Shown here: one piece after another, positions 1 to 5,690 of the stretch
Position numbering within the stretch: position 1 is the first letter of the stretch
How the letters are laid out: each line of letters opens with the position of its first letter
Assembly: GCA_030667205.1 (NCBI GenBank)
Contig: DAOUWH010000124.1
Coordinates: 1-5,690 of the forward strand
Length of the DNA: 5,690 nt
Direction: 5' to 3'
Origin: Nitrospirota bacterium
GTDB taxonomy: Bacteria > Nitrospirota > Thermodesulfovibrionia > Thermodesulfovibrionales > JdFR-86
Made by a program: the position numbers and the translations under genes
Notes under the pieces: model-generated
Told to the model about the DNA's origin: nothing
What the model saw: only the letters and a program-made list of their open reading frames with translations
The model's database searches: none

Positions 1-1029
1 CTTGAGTCCGCCAAAGAGGGTTTAAAATGGCTTTACCAGACTAACAACGACGTCCTGATCCTTGCCTCAACCGGCACAGGCGGGATGGTGGGGGCGGTTA
101 ACAATTTCTTCACCGCGGGCGAGAAGGTGCTCGTCGTAAACAGTGGAAAGTTCGGCGAGAGGTGGACGGAGATATGCTTGGCCTACGGCCTCGAGGTCAA
201 GGAGATAGAGGTGCAGTGGGGCCATGCGGTTGAGCCCGAGGATATAAAAGCGGCCCTCGACGCGGCCCCCGACATCAAGGGCGTCTTCATACAGGCCTCC
301 GAGACCTCCACCGGCGTCTACCACGACGTCAAGGCCGTGGGCGAGATTGTAAAAGGCCGCGACAACGTCCTCTTTGTGGTGGACGCCATAAGCGCGCTTG
401 TGGCCCACGACATAAAGACCGACGAGTGGGGCATCGATATAATGGTTGCGGGCTCGCAGAAGGGCCTTATGATGCCGCCCGGCCTGGCTTTCGCAAGCGT
501 GAGCGAGAAGGCATGGGCCAAGGATACCGAGGGCTCCCCGAGGTTCTACTTCAACTTCAGGAAAGAGCGCGCGAGCCTCGCGAAGAACCAGACCAATTTT
601 TCGTCGTCGGTAACGTTGACCATCGCCCTGAACGAGGGTTTAAAACTCCTCAAGGCCGAGGGGCTTGAGAACGTCTTCAACCGTCACGCGACCCTCGCGC
701 GCGCCACGCGCGAGGCGGTAAAGGCGATGGGGCTTGGTCTCTTTGCGAAGGGATCCCCCTCAAACGCGCTCACAGCCGTGGAGGCCCCCGAGGGGCTTGA
801 CGGGCAGGAGATATACAAGGCCATGAGAGAGAAGTACGGCATCACCGTCGCGGGCGGGCAGGCGCAGGCAAGGGGCACGATATTCAGGGTAGCCCACCTG
901 GGCTATGCCGACACCTTCGACATCATCACGGCAATATCAGGACTTGAGATGGTCCTGAAATCAATGGGATACGATATCAAACTCGGCACCGGAGTGGCGG
1001 TGGCCGAGGAGATGCTGATGAGGAAATAA
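1..1029 (+). CDS. Class-V PLP aminotransferase (serine/alanine-glyoxylate type), 5' end missing
   Basis: The reading frame is open from base 1 and ends at TAA 1027-1029, giving 342 visible residues. Family members are about 380 residues, so roughly 40 N-terminal residues lie outside the window. Seen: a glycine-rich cofactor phosphate loop (STGTGG, residues 23-28), the Asp expected to pair with the pyridine nitrogen (VVDAIS, D128), the Schiff-base lysine in SQKG (K154), and the carboxylate-binding FRVAHLG near the C-terminus (R296). This is a cytoplasmic fold-type I enzyme of the serine-pyruvate / serine-glyoxylate / alanine-glyoxylate group. It overlaps serA by one base, which suggests that it acts as the phosphoserine transaminase (3-phosphohydroxypyruvate to 3-phosphoserine) in place of a classical SerC. 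That role is inferred; a serine- or alanine-glyoxylate activity is equally possible from sequence alone. The internal ATG at 85 falls after the conserved phosphate loop and is not the start. Confidence 0.93.
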   Translation, partial: LESAKEGLKWLYQTNNDVLILASTGTGGMVGAVNNFFTAGEKVLVVNSGKFGERWTEICLAYGLEVKEIEVQWGHAVEPEDIKAALDAAPDIKGVFIQASETSTGVYHDVKAVGEIVKGRDNVLFVVDAISALVAHDIKTDEWGIDIMVAGSQKGLMMPPGLAFASVSEKAWAKDTEGSPRFYFNFRKERASLAKNQTNFSSSVTLTIALNEGLKLLKAEGLENVFNRHATLARATREAVKAMGLGLFAKGSPSNALTAVEAPEGLDGQEIYKAMREKYGITVAGGQAQARGTIFRVAHLGYADTFDIITAISGLEMVLKSMGYDIKLGTGVAVAEEMLMRK

Positions 1030-2606
1030 TGAAGGTACTCGTAAGCGATAACGTCGCCGAGCAGGGGATCTCGATACTCAAGAAGGCCGGGTTCAAGGTA
1101 GACGTAAAAGTCGGCATGTCGCCCGAGGAGCTAAAGGGTGTAATCGGCGACTACCACGGCATGGTCATAAGGAGCGCAACACAGGTCACCGCCGCCGTAA
1201 TAGAGGCGGCCAAGAATTTAAAGGTCATAGGCCGCGCCGGCTCGGGCCTGGACAACGTGGACAAGGCCGCCGCCTCGAAAAAGGGCATCGTGGTCATGAA
1301 CACCCCCGGCGGAAATACCATAACCACGGCGGAGCACACCATCTCGATGATACTGTCTCTGTCGAGGCGCATCCCGCAGGCCACTGCCTCGATGAAAGAG
1401 GGCAAGTGGGAAAAGAAAAAGTTTACCGGCGTTGAGCTTTTCAACAAGACCCTCGGCGTGGTCGGCATCGGCGCCATCGGCGGCGAGGTGGCAAAGCGCG
1501 CCCAGGGGTTTGAGATGAACGTCATCGCCTGCGACCCGTTCCTCAGCGACGAAAAGGCGCGCACGCTCGGCGTGGAGAAGGTCGGCTTGGAAGACCTTTT
1601 CAAACGCGCCGACTTCATAACCTTCCACACGCCCCTTACGCAGGAGACCAGAAACCTCGTAAACAAGGACACCATAAAGCTCATGAAGGACGGCGTAAGG
1701 ATAGTCAACTGCGCCCGTGGGGGCATCGTAAACGAGCGCGACCTGTACGAGGCGCTCAAGAGCGGGAAGGTTGCCGGAGCCGCCCTCGACGTCTTCGAAA
1801 AAGAGCCCCCGGAGGACTCTCCGCTTATCGGATTGGACAACGTGGTATCCACGCCTCACCTCGGCGCTGCCACGGGAGAGGCGCAGGAGAACGTTGCCGT
1901 TAAAGTGGCCGAGCAGATAGCGGACTACCTCCTGACCGGCACGATAACGAACGCCGTGAACTTCCCCTCGATTCCGCCGGACCAGATGCCTAAGCTCAGG
2001 CCCTACATTACGCTTGCCGAGAAGCTCGGCAGCTTCGCCTCGCAGGTCCTGGCGGGCGGGATTACCGAGGTCGCGGTAGAGTACAGGGGCGGGGCATCGG
2101 AGCTTAACACCGAGCCTATCACCATCGCCGCGGTCAAGGGCCTCCTGACCCCGATACTGGAGGAGACCGTAAACTTCGTCAACGCCCCGTTCATCGCAAG
2201 GGAGCGGGGCATCGAGGTCAAGGAGACCACGGGCGGCGATGCGGGCGACTACCAGAGCATGCTGTCACTGAGGATAAAGGCCGGGGAGGAGGAGCGCAGT
2301 TTTTCGGGCGCCCTGTTTCACCGCAAGGACCCGAGGATAGTGGAGGTCGACAGTTTCCCCGTGGAGATAATCCCCGAGGGCACGATGCTCCTTATGTTCA
2401 ACAACGACAAGCCGGGCGTCATCGGCGACATCGGCAACTTCCTCGGCAAACTCGACATAAACATCGCAAGGATGCACTTCGGCAGGGAGACCGCGGGCGG
2501 CACGGCCATATCCGTGGTGAGCATAGATACCCCGCTTACGCAGGAGCAGATAGCCAGGATAAGGAAGCTTCCGAACATCCTTTTCGTAAAACAGGTCTTC
2601 CTCTAA
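1029..2606 (+). CDS. serA: D-3-phosphoglycerate dehydrogenase, long ASB/ACT form
   Basis: 525 residues. It catalyses NAD-dependent oxidation of 3-phosphoglycerate to 3-phosphohydroxypyruvate, the first step of serine biosynthesis, in the cytoplasm. Seen: split substrate domain (about 1-100 and 285-315) around a Rossmann domain with GIGAIG (146-151) and adenine-ribose Asp in ACDP (D169); catalytic Arg in NCARGG (R230), Glu in DVFEKEP (E259) and His in TPHLGA (H277); an allosteric substrate-binding domain (about 316-448); and a C-terminal ACT domain (about 452-525) with NNDKPGVIGDIG. Length and domain order match the long class typified by Mycobacterium tuberculosis SerA (about 528 residues). 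The ACT domain usually mediates serine feedback inhibition in this class. The ATG shares its A with the upstream TAA, with GAGGA at 1020-1024 four bases before it, so translation is probably coupled to the aminotransferase. All catalytic residues are present. Confidence 0.97.
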   Translation: MKVLVSDNVAEQGISILKKAGFKVDVKVGMSPEELKGVIGDYHGMVIRSATQVTAAVIEAAKNLKVIGRAGSGLDNVDKAAASKKGIVVMNTPGGNTITTAEHTISMILSLSRRIPQATASMKEGKWEKKKFTGVELFNKTLGVVGIGAIGGEVAKRAQGFEMNVIACDPFLSDEKARTLGVEKVGLEDLFKRADFITFHTPLTQETRNLVNKDTIKLMKDGVRIVNCARGGIVNERDLYEALKSGKVAGAALDVFEKEPPEDSPLIGLDNVVSTPHLGAATGEAQENVAVKVAEQIADYLLTGTITNAVNFPSIPPDQMPKLRPYITLAEKLGSFASQVLAGGITEVAVEYRGGASELNTEPITIAAVKGLLTPILEETVNFVNAPFIARERGIEVKETTGGDAGDYQSMLSLRIKAGEEERSFSGALFHRKDPRIVEVDSFPVEIIPEGTMLLMFNNDKPGVIGDIGNFLGKLDINIARMHFGRETAGGTAISVVSIDTPLTQEQIARIRKLPNILFVKQVFL

Positions 2607-2618
2607 CAGAAAAGAGGT
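2600..2618 (+). promoter_or_regulatory. purA ribosome binding site, possibly paired with the serA 3' end
   Basis: GAGGT at 2614-2618 is the ribosome binding site for purA. CCTCT at 2600-2604, the last bases of serA, is complementary to AGAGG at 2613-2617 across an 8-base loop. A ribosome finishing serA would open this short stem, which would couple the two genes. With only 5 bp the stem is weak and may be chance. Confidence 0.35.
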
Positions 2619-2629
2619 CTTACAAAAAA

Positions 2630-3916
2630 ATGCCTACAGTACTGATAGTAGGGACACAGTGGGGAGACGAGGGGAAGGGCAAGCTCGTCGACTATCTTAC
2701 CGAGAACGCCGAAGTGGTGGCCAGGTACCAGGGCGGCCAGAACGCCGGCCATACGGTAGTGATAGGCGACAGAAAGTTCGTCCTCCACCTCCTGCCGTCG
2801 GGAATACTCCGGACTGAAAAACTCTCCATAATCGGAAACGGCACGGTCGTGGAGCCCGTAGACCTCCTCGCAGAGATAGACGGCCTCAGGGCCAAGGGCA
2901 TAGAGGTCGGGGAAAACCTGATGCTTTCCAAGGGCGCGCACCTGATAATGCCCTATCACATGGCCATAGAGCGGGCCGTGGAAAACCGGATGGGCGACAA
3001 GAAAATAGGCACGACCCTCAAGGGCATAGGCCCGGCCTACACCGACAAGGCCGCAAGGTCGGGCATCAAGGTCGTGGACCTCCTGATGCCGGAGCTTTTC
3101 AGGGAAAAACTCCACAATAACCTCGAATACAAAAACATGCTGCTCGAAAAGATATACGGTGAAAAACCCCTGGACGCCGGGACAATATACGACGACTACA
3201 TGCGCCATGCCGAGAGGCTTGCTCCCTTCATCGGCGACACCGACGTGGCCGTAAACGCTGCGATAGGGCAGGGCAAGAACGTGCTCTTCGAGGGCGCGCA
3301 GGGCACGCTCCTGGACATCGACCACGGCACCTACCCCTATGTCACCTCATCAAACGCGTCCGCAGGCGGCGTGTGCACCGGCCTCGGGGTCGGCCCCACG
3401 AAGGTCGACAGGGCCATCGGCGTGGTCAAGGCGTACACGACACGCGTCGGAGGCGGGCCTTTCCCCACGGAGATAGAAGGCCCCATCGGGCAGGAGCTAC
3501 AGAGAAAGGGGGGGGAGTTCGGCGCGACCACCGGAAGGCCCAGGCGGTGTGGCTGGCTTGACATGGTAGGGCTCAAGTACGCCGCAATGATAAACGGGCT
3601 TACGGGAATCGCGGTTACCAAGCTCGATATCCTTGACGGCCTCGAAGAGATAAAGGTATGCACCTCTTACAAGCGCGGCTCCGAGACGCTTAAAAACTTC
3701 CCCAGGGAGGCGGCCATAATGGAGGAGTGCGAGCCGCAGTACGAGACTTTCTCCGGGTGGAAGGAAAGCACGGCAGGCCTTAAGGATTTCTCCGAACTGC
3801 CGGACAACGCGCAGCAGTACCTCAGGGGCATCGAGAAGATGCTCGGCGTTGAGATACAGATGATATCCACAGGGCCGAAGCGGGACGAGCTTATCCTGAT
3901 TAAAGAGCAGTTCTGA
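2630..3916 (+). CDS. purA: Adenylosuccinate synthetase
   Basis: 428 residues, the usual bacterial length. It joins IMP and aspartate using GTP to form adenylosuccinate, the first committed step from IMP to AMP; it acts in the cytoplasm as a homodimer. Seen: the N-terminal signature QWGDEGKGK (10-18) with catalytic D13; NAGHT with catalytic H41; the IMP-site segment EGAQGTLLD (221-229); TTGRPRR (300-306) for aspartate and IMP contacts; TKLD (330-333) for guanine recognition; and STGP (413-416). Catalytic numbering matches the E. coli enzyme, which supports the chosen start. ATG 2630 has GAGGT at 2614-2618, 11 bases upstream. Only 23 bases separate it from serA and no terminator is visible, so cotranscription is likely. 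A run of eight G lies inside the gene at 3508-3515, but the conserved protein continues in frame across it. Confidence 0.98.
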   Translation: MPTVLIVGTQWGDEGKGKLVDYLTENAEVVARYQGGQNAGHTVVIGDRKFVLHLLPSGILRTEKLSIIGNGTVVEPVDLLAEIDGLRAKGIEVGENLMLSKGAHLIMPYHMAIERAVENRMGDKKIGTTLKGIGPAYTDKAARSGIKVVDLLMPELFREKLHNNLEYKNMLLEKIYGEKPLDAGTIYDDYMRHAERLAPFIGDTDVAVNAAIGQGKNVLFEGAQGTLLDIDHGTYPYVTSSNASAGGVCTGLGVGPTKVDRAIGVVKAYTTRVGGGPFPTEIEGPIGQELQRKGGEFGATTGRPRRCGWLDMVGLKYAAMINGLTGIAVTKLDILDGLEEIKVCTSYKRGSETLKNFPREAAIMEECEPQYETFSGWKESTAGLKDFSELPDNAQQYLRGIEKMLGVEIQMISTGPKRDELILIKEQF

Positions 3917-3928
3917 AGCTGCCACGCG

Positions 3929-3961
3929 TCCCGGACTGTCCTGTTATCTAAAGTGCCGGGA
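3929..3961 (+). promoter_or_regulatory. Potential hairpin covering the PilZ-gene ribosome binding site
   Basis: TCCCGG at 3929-3934 is a perfect inverted match to CCGGGA at 3956-3961. The stem extends inward by ACT (3935-3937) with AGT (3952-3954) after one bulged G at 3955, leaving a 14-base loop. The 3' arm contains GGGA of the Shine-Dalgarno sequence of the next gene. No T-run follows, so it does not look like an intrinsic terminator. A translational control role is inferred. Confidence 0.35.
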
Positions 3962-3964
3962 GAG
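3958..3964 (+). promoter_or_regulatory. Ribosome binding site that decides the PilZ-protein start
   Basis: GGGAGAG lies 3 bases upstream of ATG 3968 (5 bases if GGGAG is taken as the core). The alternative in-frame GTG at 3953 has no purine-rich sequence at a proper distance. The ATG at 3968 is therefore preferred. Confidence 0.6.
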
Positions 3965-3967
3965 TAT

Positions 3968-4693
3968 ATGCAAGAAGGCAAACGTGCTGAACGCTATACC
4001 AAAAGGCTCGAAACGGAATTTTCCGCGGCGGGCAATACCCACAAGGGCTTCCTGAGCAACCTTTCAAGGACAGGCCTCTTCATACGCACCAGGCGCAGCT
4101 TTGACTCCGGCTCCGAGATTGACATCAAGATTTACCTCCCCGACGGAAAGGAATCCTACGTCAGTGGCATAGTCAGGAGGGCGATAACCTCGGAGGAGGG
4201 GCTGCTCGCAAGGAACGGGATGGGTGTGGAGCTTACGAAGATAGACATCAACTATGAAAATTTAATGAGACATGTCCAGTGCGACAACGTGCTGATGATA
4301 CTGTGCCCGTCGTGCGGGGCGAAAAACGATGTGCCCATGGACAAGGCCTCTCTGGAGCCGAAGTGCGGAAGCTGCAGGAAACCTTTAAAGCCCGAGGCGA
4401 AACCCGGCAAGAAAGAGCCAGAGGGCAAGGACAAGCTGACGATAGAGTGCGCCATCTGCGGTACAAAGAACCTGGTGCCGGAGGACAAGCTCTCTCTGGG
4501 CCCCAAGTGCGGCAACTGCAAGGCCCCCCTTGAGTTCGGCGCGGATTATCACGACGCCAGGAAGGAGACGGAGGCCAGGGCTGTGGTGATGATAAAGTGT
4601 CCCGGGTGCGGGGCAAAGAACAAGGTGCCGGGAGACAAGCTCTCGCTGGGCCCCAAGTGCGGAAATTGCAAGGAACCGCTGCCGACAGAATAG
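3968..4693 (+). CDS. PilZ domain protein with three tandem TrxC-type zinc ribbons
   Basis: 241 residues from ATG 3968 (246 if GTG 3953 is used). No signal peptide or membrane segment is seen, so it is probably cytoplasmic. Residues about 5-100 form a PilZ domain: RxxxR (RYTKR, 9-13), NxSxxG (NLSRTG, 31-36) and the closing GMGVEL (84-89). Both cyclic-di-GMP contact motifs are intact, so binding is likely. Three CxxC-CxxC ribbons follow, with cysteines at 113/116/133/136, 161/164/181/184 and 211/214/231/234. Each follows the pattern CxxCGxKNxVPxDK..L.PKCGxCxxPL, which is the ribbon found once at the N-terminus of thioredoxin 2. The linkers are charged and low in complexity (about 141-156 and 189-206). 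The protein ends three residues after the third ribbon, with no thioredoxin fold or CxxC active-site helix. It starts 51 bases after purA and overlaps comF. Cysteine tetrads imply structural zinc; the partner (protein or nucleic acid) is unknown. A cyclic-di-GMP-responsive adaptor is an inference. Confidence 0.9.
   Translation: MQEGKRAERYTKRLETEFSAAGNTHKGFLSNLSRTGLFIRTRRSFDSGSEIDIKIYLPDGKESYVSGIVRRAITSEEGLLARNGMGVELTKIDINYENLMRHVQCDNVLMILCPSCGAKNDVPMDKASLEPKCGSCRKPLKPEAKPGKKEPEGKDKLTIECAICGTKNLVPEDKLSLGPKCGNCKAPLEFGADYHDARKETEARAVVMIKCPGCGAKNKVPGDKLSLGPKCGNCKEPLPTE
4457..4673 (+). repeat. In-frame 150-base coding repeat (ribbons 2 and 3)
   Basis: DNA at 4457-4523 and 4607-4673 aligns without gaps at an offset of exactly 150 bases. 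The core 4484-4523 against 4634-4673 differs at only 3 of 40 positions by eye. The first ribbon (about 4292-4387) is the same protein unit, 144 bases earlier, but is more diverged in DNA. This points to stepwise internal duplication, with ribbons 2 and 3 the most recent pair. Confidence 0.8.
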
Positions 4694-5382
4694 CATCTAC
4701 GCTGCTGAACCTTATCTATCCTTCGCGGTGTCCGGTCTGCGAGGGGCCCTCCGACAGCTACCGCACCGCACCAATTTGCACGGCCTGTTTCTCCGGCATA
4801 GAGCGCTACGAAGGCCCGTCGTGCGCGGTATGCTTTGAGCCGCTTGCCTCGGAGCACGCCTCCACCTGCGGGAGCTGCCTCAAACAAGAGCCGCCCTTCA
4901 GCCGCATCGTAAGCTACGGCCTTCACACGGGGGCCTTAAGGGCCGCCATAAACTTCCTTAAGTTCTATTCCACACGGAGGCTCGCAAGACATCTCGGCAA
5001 CCTTGTATGCGAGATGGAACTCCCCCGCGTTGATTGCATAGTGCCCGTGCCCATGAGCGCGCGGGGCCTCCGCGAAAGGGGGTTTAACCAGACCCTTCTC
5101 ATAGGAAGGACCGTCTCGAAAAAAACAGGCGTGCCGGTGGAGGCGGGACTTTTAATCAAGGTCAGGGACACGCTCCCTCAGGTGGGCCTTTCTGTCCGCG
5201 AGAGGCTTAAAAACCTCCGGGGAGCTTTTAAGGTAAATGAGAAGCTTACCGGTGAAAAAATTCTCCTTCTTGACGACGTGGTCACCACGGCGACTACCGC
5301 GCGGGAGTGCTCAAAGGCGCTTATGAAGGCCGGCGCCGGCGAGGTGGTGGTGGCCTCGGTCTCCCGCGCCCCGGCGAGGTAG
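4657..5382 (+). CDS. comF: ComF family phosphoribosyltransferase-like protein
   Basis: 241 residues from GTG 4657. In Gram-positive and Gram-negative models ComF/ComFC is a cytoplasmic protein needed for DNA uptake in transformation; the E. coli relative is GntX. Seen: an N-terminal zinc module with C25/C28, C41/C44, C56/C59 and C71/C74; the linker YGLHTGALRAAINFLKF (87-103) typical of the family; VPVPMSARGLRERGFNQ (129-145); LPQVGLSVRERLKNLRGAF (173-191); and the PRPP loop LLLDDVVTTATT (203-214), where the usual TTGAT or TTGTT reads TTATT. The start is uncertain. No ATG is near; in-frame candidates are GTG 4597, GTG 4606, GTG 4657 and TTG 4666, none with a strong ribosome binding site. All overlap the PilZ gene, and recognisable ComF similarity begins only at about 4702. 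Translational coupling is likely. Substrate unknown. Confidence 0.9.
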   Translation: MRKLQGTAADRIASTLLNLIYPSRCPVCEGPSDSYRTAPICTACFSGIERYEGPSCAVCFEPLASEHASTCGSCLKQEPPFSRIVSYGLHTGALRAAINFLKFYSTRRLARHLGNLVCEMELPRVDCIVPVPMSARGLRERGFNQTLLIGRTVSKKTGVPVEAGLLIKVRDTLPQVGLSVRERLKNLRGAFKVNEKLTGEKILLLDDVVTTATTARECSKALMKAGAGEVVVASVSRAPAR

Positions 5383-5391
5383 ACATTCCCC

Positions 5392-5420
5392 TTGACTGCC
5401 TGCTGAAAATAAAGTATTGT
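5392..5420 (+). promoter_or_regulatory. Candidate sigma-70 promoter upstream of the membrane protein gene
   Basis: TTGACT (5392-5397), 17 bases, then TATTGT (5415-5420) fits the sigma-70 pattern, with five of six and four of six consensus bases. It would leave an untranslated leader of nearly 90 bases before ATG 5515. A second overlapping candidate is TTGTTA (5417-5422), 16 bases, TATATT (5439-5444). The region is clearly AT-richer than its surroundings. No terminator for comF is visible between 5383 and 5514. Confidence 0.45.
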
Positions 5421-5514
5421 TAGCCAATGTGTTTTCTTTATATTCATTAAAGACTTTGACGGCATCTGGAAGCTTAATTTCTTCTAAGTAGCAGGTGATG
5501 GGCGAGGAATTGTC

Positions 5515-5690
5515 ATGAAGGACTGGAAAATAATAAAATGGGCAAGGCGGCACAAGGTGCTGACGGGCATAGTGCTTGTCCTGCTGGCGATTTACATCGG
5601 TTTTAATAACTGGATCTACTGGGGAAAGGTCGTGGACGCCGAGACCGGCAAGCCAATAGTGGACGCCGTGGTAGTGGCATCGTGGAGGGA
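5515..5690 (+). CDS. Membrane-anchored protein with carboxypeptidase-regulatory-like domain, 3' end missing
   Basis: 58 complete codons are visible and the frame is open at the right edge. GAGGA at 5504-5508 lies six bases before ATG 5515, a good ribosome binding site. Residues 1-14 are positively charged (K2, K5, K8, R11, R12, K14). They are followed by a hydrophobic segment (about 15-35) with no signal-peptidase or lipobox site, so it is predicted to be an N-in single-pass anchor with the rest outside the cytoplasm. Residues 37-55 (GKVVDAETGKPIVDAVVVA) match the start of carboxypeptidase-regulatory-like beta-sandwich domains, which often occur in surface or periplasmic proteins. The gene is set apart from comF by 132 bases with its own putative promoter, so it probably begins a new transcription unit. 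Specific function is not recognisable from this fragment. Confidence 0.8.
   Translation, partial: MKDWKIIKWARRHKVLTGIVLVLLAIYIGFNNWIYWGKVVDAETGKPIVDAVVVASWR

Noticed and set aside
1218..1859. Long minus-strand open frames opposite serA (also 1151-1852)
   Set aside because: They are antisense to a fully conserved gene, show no recognisable family, and are expected from the GC-rich codon pattern.
2603..3325. 240-residue minus-strand open frame opposite purA
   Set aside because: Its composition is typical of a shadow frame, and purA on the plus strand has every catalytic motif in register.
3917..3967. Terminator after purA
   Set aside because: The hairpin there is not followed by a T-run and its 3' arm is the next gene's ribosome binding site.
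4279..4533. Plus-strand open frame inside the zinc-ribbon region
   Set aside because: It is the alternative-frame reading of the repeated ribbon DNA, with no conserved content.
5456..5490. Second TTGAC-like -35 (5456-5461) near the membrane protein gene
   Set aside because: No -10 element at 16-18 bases; the candidates fall at 13 or 20 bases.
5399..5495. Inverted match CCTGCT (5399-5404) and AGCAGG (5490-5495)
   Set aside because: The arms are 85 bases apart, and the left arm would lie upstream of the predicted transcription start; likely chance.
5498..5518. Six-codon open frame (MGEELS) ending in TGA that overlaps the ATG at 5515
   Set aside because: Possible coupling leader, but it has no clear ribosome binding site and its codons contain the Shine-Dalgarno sequence of the real gene; too short to support.

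Overview
The window is a compact, GC-rich, all-plus-strand stretch of bacterial chromosome. It carries four complete genes, one gene cut by the left edge and one cut by the right edge. Ile is often ATA and Arg often AGG in every gene despite the high GC. With the gene content, this suggests a deltaproteobacterial or Nitrospirota-like, perhaps uncultured, lineage; that placement is a weak inference. No RNA gene, insertion sequence, CRISPR array, origin or other mobile signature is visible.

Positions 1-3916 are core metabolism. A class-V PLP aminotransferase (left end missing) overlaps by one base with serA (phosphoglycerate dehydrogenase, long form with ASB and ACT domains). purA (adenylosuccinate synthetase) follows 23 bases later. 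The first two genes probably supply consecutive steps of phosphoserine synthesis, with the class-V enzyme taking the transaminase role. Serine feeds the glycine and one-carbon units used in purine synthesis, and purA commits IMP to AMP.

Positions 3917-5382 are the less ordinary part. A short spacer with a potential hairpin over the ribosome binding site leads into a 241-residue protein: an N-terminal PilZ domain with intact cyclic-di-GMP motifs, then three tandem CxxC/CxxC zinc ribbons of the type normally found once at the N-terminus of thioredoxin 2 (TrxC), with no thioredoxin fold. Its third ribbon overlaps, in another frame, the start region of a ComF-family phosphoribosyltransferase. That ComF protein has eight cysteines in its own N-terminal zinc module and an altered PRPP loop.

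Positions 5383-5514 are an AT-richer intergenic region with plausible sigma-70 promoters. It precedes a membrane-anchored protein with a carboxypeptidase-regulatory-like beta domain that runs off the right edge. The most unusual item is the PilZ plus triple TrxC-type ribbon protein, next to and overlapping comF.
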